Below, one piece after another: positions 48,332 to 55,921 of a stretch of DNA of 64,000 nt. The stretch is from Geodermatophilus arenarius (GTDB lineage Bacteria; Actinomycetota; Actinomycetes; Mycobacteriales; Geodermatophilaceae). The notes beneath the pieces are model-generated. The model searched no databases, was not told where the DNA came from, and saw nothing but the letters and a program-made list of their open reading frames with translations. The first letter of the stretch is position 1. Each line of letters starts with the position of its first letter. A program made the translations under genes and the position numbers. Location: NCBI RefSeq assembly GCF_042654585.1, contig NZ_JBHSGR010000010.1, positions 98,794-162,793 of the forward strand, given 5' to 3'.

Positions 48332-49933
48332 ATGCACGGCAGGCCTGCACGTCGCGTCGTCGCCGGCCGCTACGAGCTGCTGGGCCTCCTCGCCACCGGC
48401 GGCATGGGCCAGGTCTGGCGCGCCCGGGACGCCCTGCTGGACCGGCCGGTCGCGGTCAAGCTGCTGCGCAGCGAGTACGTCGAGGACGAGACCGTCCGCA
48501 CCCGGTTCCGCACCGAGGCGCGCCTGGCCGGCCGGCTGCTGCACCGCAACATCGCCGCGCTGCACGACTACGGCGAGGTGGTGACCGAGGACGGCGAGGT
48601 CTGCGCCCACCTGGTGATGGAGCTCGTCGACGGCGAGCCGCTGTCGGCGCTGCTCGCCCGCGAGGGGCGGCTGCCGGCGGAGCGGGTGCTGGACCTGGTG
48701 GGGCAGACCGCCGCCGCCCTGGCCGCCGCGCACGCCGCCGGCGTGGTGCACCGCGACGTCAAGCCGGGCAACGTGCTGGTCGGCTACGACGGCGTGGTCC
48801 GGATCACCGACTTCGGCATCGCCTGGTCGGCGGGCAGCGCCCCGCTGACGCGCACCGGCCAGGTGGTCGGCACCGCCCACTACCTCTCGCCCGAGCAGGC
48901 GGCCGGCGGCAAGGCGGGGCCCACCAGCGACGTCTACGCGCTCGGGATGGTCGCCTACGAGTGCCTGGCCGGGCGGCGGGCCTTCGACGGCGAGCACCCG
49001 GTGCAGATCGCGCTGCGGCAGATCCGCGACGAGCCGGACCCGCTGCCCCGTGACGTGCCGGAGCCGGTGCGGGAGCTGGTGGCGCGGATGCTGGCCAAGG
49101 ACCCCGCCGGCCGGCTCGCCGACGGCGCGGCGGTGTGCCGGGCGGTGGAGACCGTCCGCGCCGGCCGCCCGCTGCCGCCGGCGCCGCCACCGGTCACCGC
49201 GCCGCTGCCGCCCGTGGTGTCCCCGCGGGCCGTGTCCCCGCCGGCCGTGTCCCCGCCGGCCGTGGCCGCCGCTCCCGCACCGCGCCGCAGGGCCGGGCGG
49301 GTCCTCACCGGCATGGCGACCCTCGCGGTCGGCGCCGCCCTCGGGGTCGGCGTGCTGGAGGTGACCGCGCCGGGGTCCTCGCCGGTGCCGGCGGCCGAGG
49401 CGGGGTCCCCGGCGGACGCGGGCACCGACGTGCGGCGGGTGGACCTGGTCGGCCGGTCCGCCGACGAGGTGGAGGAGCAGCTGGTCGCGGCCGGGCTGAG
49501 GGTCCGCCGGGTGGTGGTGGAGACCGCCGACGCGGCCCCGGGCGTCGTCACCGGGGCGACCCCGGTCGGGCGGCTGACGCCGGGGGAGACGGTCACGCTG
49601 ACGGTGGCCGCGGCGGTGTCCCGGCCCGAGTCCGGGCCGTGGTCCCCGCCACCGTCGTCGCCGCCGTCGTCGCCGCCGTCACAGCCGCCCTCGTCGCCGT
49701 GGCCCTCCACGCCGTCCTGGGCGGTGGACTCCGCCCCGGTCACGGAGGTGGCCGAGCCGGTGACGCCCGCCGCGCCGGAGCCGGACCCCGTCCCGCCGCC
49801 GGCGGCCGGGGACGAGGCGGACGCCCAGGACCCCGGCGAGGGGGACGGCGACGGCGAGGTGGACGGCGACGGCGGGGGGAACGGGAACGCCGGCGGCAAC
49901 GGACGGGGCAACGGACGGGGCCGCGTCCGCTGA
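48332..49933 (+). CDS. Ser/Thr protein kinase with one PASTA domain, tandem paralogue
   Basis: 533-aa kinase. Catalytic domain at residues 8-270 (GGMGQVWRARD, VAVKLL, HRDVKPGNVL, DFGIAW, SPEQ), membrane span at about 323-344, one PASTA domain at about 368-427, and a tail rich in Pro/Ser, then Asp/Gly/Asn. Close in sequence to the preceding kinase, pointing to tandem duplication. ATG 48332 has a GAGGAGG site. The two are likely one transcript and may cross-phosphorylate; targets are unknown. Confidence 0.92.
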   Translation: MHGRPARRVVAGRYELLGLLATGGMGQVWRARDALLDRPVAVKLLRSEYVEDETVRTRFRTEARLAGRLLHRNIAALHDYGEVVTEDGEVCAHLVMELVDGEPLSALLAREGRLPAERVLDLVGQTAAALAAAHAAGVVHRDVKPGNVLVGYDGVVRITDFGIAWSAGSAPLTRTGQVVGTAHYLSPEQAAGGKAGPTSDVYALGMVAYECLAGRRAFDGEHPVQIALRQIRDEPDPLPRDVPEPVRELVARMLAKDPAGRLADGAAVCRAVETVRAGRPLPPAPPPVTAPLPPVVSPRAVSPPAVSPPAVAAAPAPRRRAGRVLTGMATLAVGAALGVGVLEVTAPGSSPVPAAEAGSPADAGTDVRRVDLVGRSADEVEEQLVAAGLRVRRVVVETADAAPGVVTGATPVGRLTPGETVTLTVAAAVSRPESGPWSPPPSSPPSSPPSQPPSSPWPSTPSWAVDSAPVTEVAEPVTPAAPEPDPVPPPAAGDEADAQDPGEGDGDGEVDGDGGGNGNAGGNGRGNGRGRVR

Positions 49934-49948
49934 GCCGCCGGCGTCCGG

Positions 49949-50758
49949 TCAGCGACGGCGGCCGGGCACCAGCCAGGCGGCGAGGGCCACGGCCCCCAGT
50001 GCGGCGGTGAGCAGGAAGCCGCGGTCGGTGTCGGCGTGGGGGAGGACGACGAGCACCCAGAAGACCGCCAGGCCGGCGGCCCCGCCGAGCGCCAGCCGCT
50101 CCGCGGTGAGGGGGCCCAGCCGCAGCGCCGGCACCAGCCGCGACAGCGCGGCCGCGCCGCCGAGCAGCGCGCAGACGGTGGCGAACGCCGCCCACGCCGG
50201 GACCTGACCCCACAGCGGCGGGCCGTCCAGGCGCAGCGCGAGCCCGAGCTCGAGCAGCACGAGGCCGAGCCCCGCCAGGCCGGCGGCGGCCAGCGCGGCG
50301 CGGTCGCGGGACCGGCGCGGCGCCCGGGGGCGCGCCGGCTTCCCGGGCCGGGCGGCCAGGGCCTCCTGCGCCTCGGCGGCCGCCGGCGGGGGCACCGGCG
50401 GGGCGCCGAGCAGCGAGTCCAGCGGGCCCGTGGGCTGCGGCCCGGTCGGCTGGTAGCCGGCGGGCGCGTGGTGGACGGGCGCGTGGTGGACGGGCTCGTG
50501 GTGGACGGGCTCGTGGTGGGCCGGTGTGTGGTGCACCGGCTCGTGGTGGAGCGGCGCGTGGTGGGACGGCTGGTGGTGGGCGGGCTCCGGCGTCGCTGCC
50601 GGCTGGGGCGTGGTCACCGGGTACGCGGGCGCCGGCAGGACCGACGGCGGCACGGCGGGCGCGCCCGGGTGTCCGGCGAGACCCGCGGCCGTCGCACCCT
50701 CCCCGGTGGTGGGGATCTGCTGCGTGCGCGGGCCGGCCGGCGGGGGCGAGGTGGTCAC
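49949..50758 (-). CDS. membrane protein with His-rich repeat region
   Basis: 269-aa protein. Residues 1-57 are Pro/Ala-rich, 58-103 contain nine HH pairs in a repeating HHxPxHH pattern, and 130-265 hold four membrane spans (AALAAAGLAGLGLVLLELGLAL and others). The His repeat could bind metal ions such as Zn, Ni or Cu on the cytoplasmic side; this is inference. Family not recognised. GTG 50758 follows AGGAGGAGAG. Divergent from cinA. Confidence 0.82.
   Translation of the reverse strand: MTTSPPPAGPRTQQIPTTGEGATAAGLAGHPGAPAVPPSVLPAPAYPVTTPQPAATPEPAHHQPSHHAPLHHEPVHHTPAHHEPVHHEPVHHAPVHHAPAGYQPTGPQPTGPLDSLLGAPPVPPPAAAEAQEALAARPGKPARPRAPRRSRDRAALAAAGLAGLGLVLLELGLALRLDGPPLWGQVPAWAAFATVCALLGGAAALSRLVPALRLGPLTAERLALGGAAGLAVFWVLVVLPHADTDRGFLLTAALGAVALAAWLVPGRRR
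50450..50585 (-). repeat. tandem repeat encoding HHxP motifs
   Basis: Short degenerate repeats of 12-15 bp based on CACCACGAGCCGGTC encode successive HHEPV, HHTPA and HHAPV units of the His-rich protein. Copy number may vary. Confidence 0.75.
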
Positions 50759-50786
50759 GGGTGCTCTCTCCTCCTGGGACGCGGGC

Positions 50787-50815
50787 GACCGGTCCCGCAC
50801 GGGGTGGGACCGGTC
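50787..50815. promoter_or_regulatory. inverted repeat between His-rich protein gene and cinA
   Basis: GACCGGTCCC (50787-50796) and GGGACCGGTC (50806-50815), perfect 10-bp arms with a 9-bp spacer; each arm itself contains the palindrome GACCGGTC. Located 29 bp upstream of the His-rich gene start. Possible operator. Confidence 0.4.
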
Positions 50816-50896
50816 CTCCCCGCACGCTAGCGGCGGTCCGCGCCCGGCCCGGGGAGGTGCGACGGCGGGTCCGGCGGTCCGCCTCGCACCCGGCGG

Positions 50897-50919
50897 GGAG
50901 GACGTCGTCCTCCTAGGGT
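50897..50919 (+). promoter_or_regulatory. cinA -10 box with adjoining palindrome
   Basis: TAGGGT (50914-50919) fits TANNNT and lies 7 nt before GTG 50927, indicating a leaderless transcript. The palindrome GGAGGACG-T-CGTCCTCC (50897-50913) directly adjoins it and could bind a repressor. Confidence 0.45.
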
Positions 50920-50926
50920 CGGGCGG

Positions 50927-52210
50927 GTGGGCACGCGCGCGGGCATCGTCGTCACCGGCACCGAGGTCCTGACCGGCCGGGTCGCCGACCGCAACGGGCC
51001 GTGGCTCGCCGAGCAGCTGCGGCAGGCCGGCGTCGACGTGGGCTCGGTCCTCGTCGTGGGCGACCGGCCCGACGACGTGCGCGGCGCGCTGGCCTGGTTC
51101 GCCTCCTCCGGCGTCGAGCTGGTGATCACGACGGGCGGCCTCGGGCCCACCGCCGACGACCTCACCGCCGCCGTCGTGGGCGAGGTGCAGGGCAGGCCGC
51201 TGGACGTCGACCCGGAGCTGGAGCAGCGCGTCGCCGCCGTCGTCGAGCGGCTGATGGCCCGCCGCGGCTGGCGGTCGGACCCCGAGGCGACCGCGGCCGG
51301 CGTCCGCAAGCAGGCGATGGTGCCCGCCGGCGCCACCGTGCTGGAGCCGGTGGGGACGGCGCCGGGCCTCGTCGTCCCGCCCGCCGACGGCCGCACCGGG
51401 CCGGTCGTCGTCGTCCTGCCCGGGCCGCCGTCGGAGCTGCAGGGGATGTGGCCGGCGGCGCTGGCGGCCGGGCCGGTGCAGGAGGTGCTGGCCGGGGCGA
51501 GGGAGCTCCGCCAGGAGACGATCCGGCTCTGGGGGACGCTGGAGGCGCAGCTGGCCGCCACCCTCCGGGAGCACGAGCACGAGCTCGGCGGGCTGGAGGT
51601 CACCACCTGCCTGCGCGAGGGCGAGCTGGAGATCGTCACGCGCTTCGCGCCCGAGGCGCAGCCCGCGTACGACCGGCTGGCCGCCGTGCTGACCGAGACG
51701 TTCGCCGCGACGCTGTTCTCGACCGGGCCCACCCTCGACGAGCTGGTGGCCGGTGCGCTCGCCGACCAGGGCCTGACGATCGCCACCGCCGAGTCCTGCA
51801 CCGGCGGGCTGCTGGTCGCCCGGCTCATCGAGCGGGCCGGGTCCTCGGCCTACGTGCTCGGCGGGATCACCTCGTACGCGAACTCGGCGAAGGAGCAGCT
51901 GGTCGGGGTGCCGGGGGAGGTGCTCGCCGAGTACGGCGCGGTGAGCCCGCAGGTGGCGCTGGCGCTGGCCGAGGGGGCGCGGGCACGGTTCGGGGCCGAC
52001 GTCGGCGTCGGGGTCACCGGCATCGCCGGGCCCGGCGGCGGGACGCCGGACAAGCCCGTGGGCACCGTGCACCTGTGCGCCGTCGGCCCGGTGGGCCAGC
52101 AGGCGCGGTCGGTGCGGCTGCGCGGCTCGCGGACGGCGGTGCGCGAGCGCTCCGTCGTCCTCGCGATGCACATGCTGCGCCAGCTGCTGCTCGGCGGCCC
52201 GCCGGCCTGA
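50927..52210 (+). CDS. cinA: CinA-family protein
   Basis: 427-aa protein. The N-terminal molybdopterin-binding-like domain (residues 1-170: GIVVTGTEVLTGRVADRN, TTGGLGPTADDLT, LPGPPSELQGMW) is followed by a C-terminal CinA/PncC domain (about 265-425: AESCTGGLLVARL, GGITSYANSAK, GVTGIAGPGGGTPDKPVGTV). Proteins of this build cleave ADP-ribose and deamidate NMN in pyridine nucleotide recycling. Alone on its transcript, except for an SRPBCC gene 55 bp downstream. Confidence 0.94.
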   Translation: MGTRAGIVVTGTEVLTGRVADRNGPWLAEQLRQAGVDVGSVLVVGDRPDDVRGALAWFASSGVELVITTGGLGPTADDLTAAVVGEVQGRPLDVDPELEQRVAAVVERLMARRGWRSDPEATAAGVRKQAMVPAGATVLEPVGTAPGLVVPPADGRTGPVVVVLPGPPSELQGMWPAALAAGPVQEVLAGARELRQETIRLWGTLEAQLAATLREHEHELGGLEVTTCLREGELEIVTRFAPEAQPAYDRLAAVLTETFAATLFSTGPTLDELVAGALADQGLTIATAESCTGGLLVARLIERAGSSAYVLGGITSYANSAKEQLVGVPGEVLAEYGAVSPQVALALAEGARARFGADVGVGVTGIAGPGGGTPDKPVGTVHLCAVGPVGQQARSVRLRGSRTAVRERSVVLAMHMLRQLLLGGPPA

Positions 52211-52265
52211 CCGTGCCGCCGTCCGCGGTGCGTGCGGCGGGTCCGTCGCGGGCAGGGAGGGCGGC

Positions 52266-52685
52266 ATGACGACCGTGACCCTGCACGCCACCGGCCCGGT
52301 GTCACCCGCGGAGGCGTGGGAGCGCTACGCCCGGCCCGCCCGGTGGCCGCAGTGGGCGCCGCAGATCACCGGCGTCGAGGTGCCGGGGCCCCGGCTCGCC
52401 GCCGGGGTGAGCGGGCGGGTGCGCGGGCCGGTGGGGGTGACGCTCCCCTTCGTCGTCGAGTCGGTGGACGAGGCGGCACGGCAGTGGGCGTGGACGGTGA
52501 GCGCCGGCCCGGTCCGGCTGCACCTGCTGCACTGGGTCGCCGACGGTCCCGACGGCGGCAGCACCACCGGCCTGCGCATCTCCGGCCCGGCGCCGGTCGT
52601 GGTCGGCTACGCCCCGCTGGCGCAGCTGGCGATCGGCCGGTTGGTCCGTCCGCTCGACCAGCGGAGTGCCGGACAACCGGTCTGA
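52266..52685 (+). CDS. SRPBCC-family protein
   Basis: 139-aa START-like protein: VSPAEAWERYARPARWPQWAPQITGVEV opening, GPRLAAGVSGRVRGPVGV turn, FVVESVDEAARQWAWTV, and a C-terminal helix. Predicted to bind a hydrophobic ligand; no catalytic residues can be named. ATG 52266 has a GGGAGGG site. Probably co-transcribed with cinA. Confidence 0.83.
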   Translation: MTTVTLHATGPVSPAEAWERYARPARWPQWAPQITGVEVPGPRLAAGVSGRVRGPVGVTLPFVVESVDEAARQWAWTVSAGPVRLHLLHWVADGPDGGSTTGLRISGPAPVVVGYAPLAQLAIGRLVRPLDQRSAGQPV

Positions 52686-52725
52686 CCTGCGGGAACGGTC
52701 GTACCCCGGCCGTAGCGTGCGGGGT

Positions 52726-54082
52726 GTGGAGGAGGTCGCGGAGTACCGGTCGCCGGTCGAGCAGGCGTTGCTCGACGCGGTGATCGAGCTGCCCGCACCC
52801 TTTCGCCGGCTGCCGGTGGCGCTGCTGTCCCGGGAGCAGAAGGCCGCCGAGCTGCAGCGGGTGGCCGCACTCAAGGCGATGACCGCCGCCTACGAGGCCG
52901 AACTCGTCCTGGGCCTGGCCGAGGCCCGCCCGGCCGACACCGACCCCGCGCCCGGCACGCCTGGCACGAGGAGTGGCTCCTGGGCGCCGGATGCCGAGCT
53001 GCCCGGGGTGGCGGAGTTCTTCACCGCCGAGCTGGCACTGGTGCTCAACGTCGGCCGCGGCACCGCCTCCCACCTCGCCCACCGGGCGTGGACGTACCGC
53101 TCCCACCTGCTCGGCACCTGGGCGGCGCTGGCCGCCGGCGCGCTGGACGAGGCCCGCGCCAAGGCGCTGGTCGACGTGCTGGAGCACACGAGCGCGGCGA
53201 CCGCCCGGACGCTCGAGGCCCGGCTGCTGCCGGAGGCCACGTCCCTGACGGTGCGCACGCTCAAGGACCGCGCGCTGGCGCTGCTGCTCGACGCCGACGC
53301 CGAGGCGATCGACCAGCGGAGGGTGATCGCGCAGCGGCACGCCGACGTGCGGCTGTACGACTGCCCGTTCGACGGCATGGCCACCCTCGCCGCCGACCTG
53401 CCCGCCGACCTCGCCGCGGCCAGCTTCGCGGTCGTGGACGAGCTGGCGCGGATGCTGAAGGCCGACGGGGACCAGCGGCCGATCGGGCAGCTGCGCACGC
53501 TGGTCCTCGCGGACCTGCTGCAGCGCCCGTGGGAGACCGGCCGCCCGCCGGTGAGCGCCCACCTGCAGGTCATCGCCACCCTCGCCGCGCTGGCCGGCCG
53601 CAGCGACGAGGCGGGTGCGGTGAACGGGCTGCCGATCACCGCCGCCCACCTCCGGGAACTCCTGCAGCAACTGGACGCCCTGGGGCTGCGCACCCCGGAG
53701 GGCGGATCGGTGACGCTGGCGCTGGTCGACGACGGCACGCTGCGCGCCACCACCACCCTCGACCGGCTCCGCCGCCTCGCCCGCACCGGCTGCCCCGACC
53801 ACCCGGACACTGACTGCGACTGTGCGGTGCTGGACCGCCCGGCCGCGACCGACGGCTACGAGCCGTCCGCGCCGCAGCCACCACCGCCTCAAGACCTTCG
53901 CCCGCGGCTGGCGCTTCCACATGAGCGCCGACGGGACCCTCACCGTCACCACCCCGTCCGGGATCACCCGCACCACCCCGCCACCGGGGCTGCGACCACC
54001 ACCGGCCGAACCCGACCCACCGCCGGACCATCCCGGACCACCGCCACCGGCCCACCCGGACGACGACCCGCCGCCCTTCTGA
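52726..54082 (+). pseudogene. DUF222/HNH gene broken by internal deletion and frameshift
   Basis: From GTG 52726 an intact DUF222 region runs for about 380 residues (LLSREQKAAELQRVAALKAM, AAGALDEARAKALVDVLEHT). Near 53870-53885 the frame changes: the sequence jumps from TDGYEPSAPQ to, in the +1 frame, HHRLKTFARGWRFHMSADGTLTV, the usual family C-terminus, which ends at 54082. The expected HNH core (Cys pair, DLDHV-type His motif and CLCRRHH) is missing, so roughly 50 codons were deleted. Without a stop the first frame would run for thousands of bases. The intact relative is at 15857-17032. Confidence 0.78.
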
Positions 54083-54098
54083 GTGCCGCCGTCCCGTC

Positions 54099-54112
54099 GT
54101 TCCACGTGGAAC
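54099..54112. other. parS-like ParB-binding site
   Basis: GTTCCACGTGGAAC, identical in all 14 bases to the copy at 19146-19159. It is intergenic, 17 bp after the DUF222 pseudogene. Fits the palindromic core of bacterial parS sites. Confidence 0.75.
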
Positions 54113-54156
54113 CCGGCCGGCGGACCAGGGGTGTGACCGCGGTGACAGCGAGGTCG

Positions 54157-54162
54157 TACGGT
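54157..54162 (+). promoter_or_regulatory. -10 box of AidB-like gene
   Basis: TACGGT matches TANNNT and lies 7 nt before GTG 54170, suggesting a leaderless mRNA and that start rather than GTG 54161. Confidence 0.4.
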
Positions 54163-54169
54163 GCGCGGC

Positions 54170-55798
54170 GTGGCTGCGACGCACGAGGTCCTGAACCAGG
54201 CCCCGCCGCTGGTCGGGTACGACCCGATCGCCGGGGACGCGGCGCTGCGGGAGGCCTGTCTCCGGCACGCCGACGAGGCGACGCTCGCCTCGCTGGCCGA
54301 GCTCGGCGCGCTGGCCGGCAGCGAGCAGGCCCGCGAGTGGGGCCGGCTGGCCGACGAGAACCGCCCGGTGCTGCGCACCCACGACCGGTACGGCCACCGC
54401 GTCGACGAGGTGGAGTTCCACCCGGCCTGGCACGAGCTCATGCGGACGGCGTTCGAGCACGGTCTGGCCGGCGCGCCGTGGGCCGCGGCCGACGCCGGTT
54501 ACCGGCACGCCCACGTACGCCGCGCCGTCGGCTACCTCGGCTGGACGCAGGTCGAGGCCGGCCACGGCTGCCCCGTCACCATGACCTACGCGGCCGTGCC
54601 GGCGCTGCGGGCGGCGCCCGACCTCGCCGCCCGCTACGAGCCCGGCCTGACCGCGACCGGCTACCGGTTCGGCCTGACCGACCCCGTCGCCAAGCCGGGC
54701 CTGGTCGCGGGCATGGGCATGACCGAGAAGCAGGGCGGCTCCGACGTCCGGGCCAACACCACGCGTGCGGTCGCGAACGCCGACGGCAGCTACTCGCTCA
54801 CCGGGCACAAGTGGTTCACGAGCGCCCCGATGAGCGACCTGTTCCTCGTGCTGGCCCAGCTCGACGAGGGCGTGTCCTGCTTCCTCGTCCCGCGGGTGCT
54901 CCCGGACGGCAGCCGCAACGTCTTCCGCCTGCAGCGCCTCAAGGACAAGCTCGGCGACCGCGCCAACGCCTCCAGCGAGGTCGAGTTCGACGGCACCACC
55001 GGCTGGCTGGTCGGCGCCCCCGGCCGCGGCGTCCCGACGATCATCGAGATGGTCAACACGACCCGGCTGGACTGCGTCATCGGGTCGGCCGCGACGGTGC
55101 GGGCGGCGCTCACCCAGGCGGTCCACCACGCCCGGCACCGCTCCGCCTTCGGCGCGCTCCTGGTCGACCAGCCGCTCATGCAGAACGTGCTGGCCGACCT
55201 CGCCGTCGAGAGCGAGGCAGCCACCGCGCTGGCGATCCGGCTGGCCGCCGCGGTCGACGCCGGCGAGAAGGCGTTCCTGCGGCTGGCCGGTGCCGCCGCC
55301 AAGTTCCTCGTCTGCAAGCGGACGCCGGGCGTCGTCGGCGAGGCGCTCGAGGTGCTCGGCGGCAACGGCTACGTCGAGGAGTCGGGCATGCCCCGGCTCT
55401 ACCGGCAGGCGCCGCTCAACAGCATCTGGGAGGGCTCCGGCAACGTCATCGCGCTCGACGTGCTGCGGGCCCTGGGCCGCAGCAGCGAGTCGCTGGCCGC
55501 CGTCACCGACGAGATCGAGCTCGCCCGCGGCGCCGACGCCCGCTTCGACGACGCCGTGAAGCGGCTGGCCGCCGAGCTCGGCGACCCGGACGCGCTGCCG
55601 CTGCGCGCCCGCCGGATCGCCGGCCTGCTCGCCCAGTGCCTGCAGGGCTCGCTGCTGCTGCGGTACGCCCCGCCCGAGGTCGCCGACGCGTTCTGCGCCA
55701 CCCGCCTCGGCGGGGACTGGGGGTCGGTGCTGGGCACGCTGCCGTCCGCCGTGCCCGCCGCGCGCATCGTGGAGCGGTCGACCGTTGCCCCTGCCTGA
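54170..55798 (+). CDS. AidB-like acyl-CoA dehydrogenase family protein
   Basis: 542-aa flavoprotein. It has the long N-terminal region of AidB (NQAPPLVGYDPIAGDAALREA), the FAD loop GMGMTEKQGGSDVRANTT, and the C-terminal GGNGYVEESGMPRLYRQAPLNSIWEGSGNV. AidB of E. coli is an alkylation-stress protein that binds DNA and has weak isovaleryl-CoA dehydrogenase activity. Length and motifs fit that group rather than ordinary 380-aa dehydrogenases. Monocistronic. Confidence 0.9.
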   Translation: MAATHEVLNQAPPLVGYDPIAGDAALREACLRHADEATLASLAELGALAGSEQAREWGRLADENRPVLRTHDRYGHRVDEVEFHPAWHELMRTAFEHGLAGAPWAAADAGYRHAHVRRAVGYLGWTQVEAGHGCPVTMTYAAVPALRAAPDLAARYEPGLTATGYRFGLTDPVAKPGLVAGMGMTEKQGGSDVRANTTRAVANADGSYSLTGHKWFTSAPMSDLFLVLAQLDEGVSCFLVPRVLPDGSRNVFRLQRLKDKLGDRANASSEVEFDGTTGWLVGAPGRGVPTIIEMVNTTRLDCVIGSAATVRAALTQAVHHARHRSAFGALLVDQPLMQNVLADLAVESEAATALAIRLAAAVDAGEKAFLRLAGAAAKFLVCKRTPGVVGEALEVLGGNGYVEESGMPRLYRQAPLNSIWEGSGNVIALDVLRALGRSSESLAAVTDEIELARGADARFDDAVKRLAAELGDPDALPLRARRIAGLLAQCLQGSLLLRYAPPEVADAFCATRLGGDWGSVLGTLPSAVPAARIVERSTVAPA

Positions 55799-55921
55799 GA
55801 GCCCGCGGCTCCACTACCCTCGGGTACGCGTCGCGCACGGACCGACTTCCCATCCTGTCCCGGTCCGGTACCGGTGACCCGCTCGACGGGGTCCGGCGTG
55901 CGGCAGGGGGAGAGAGAACGC

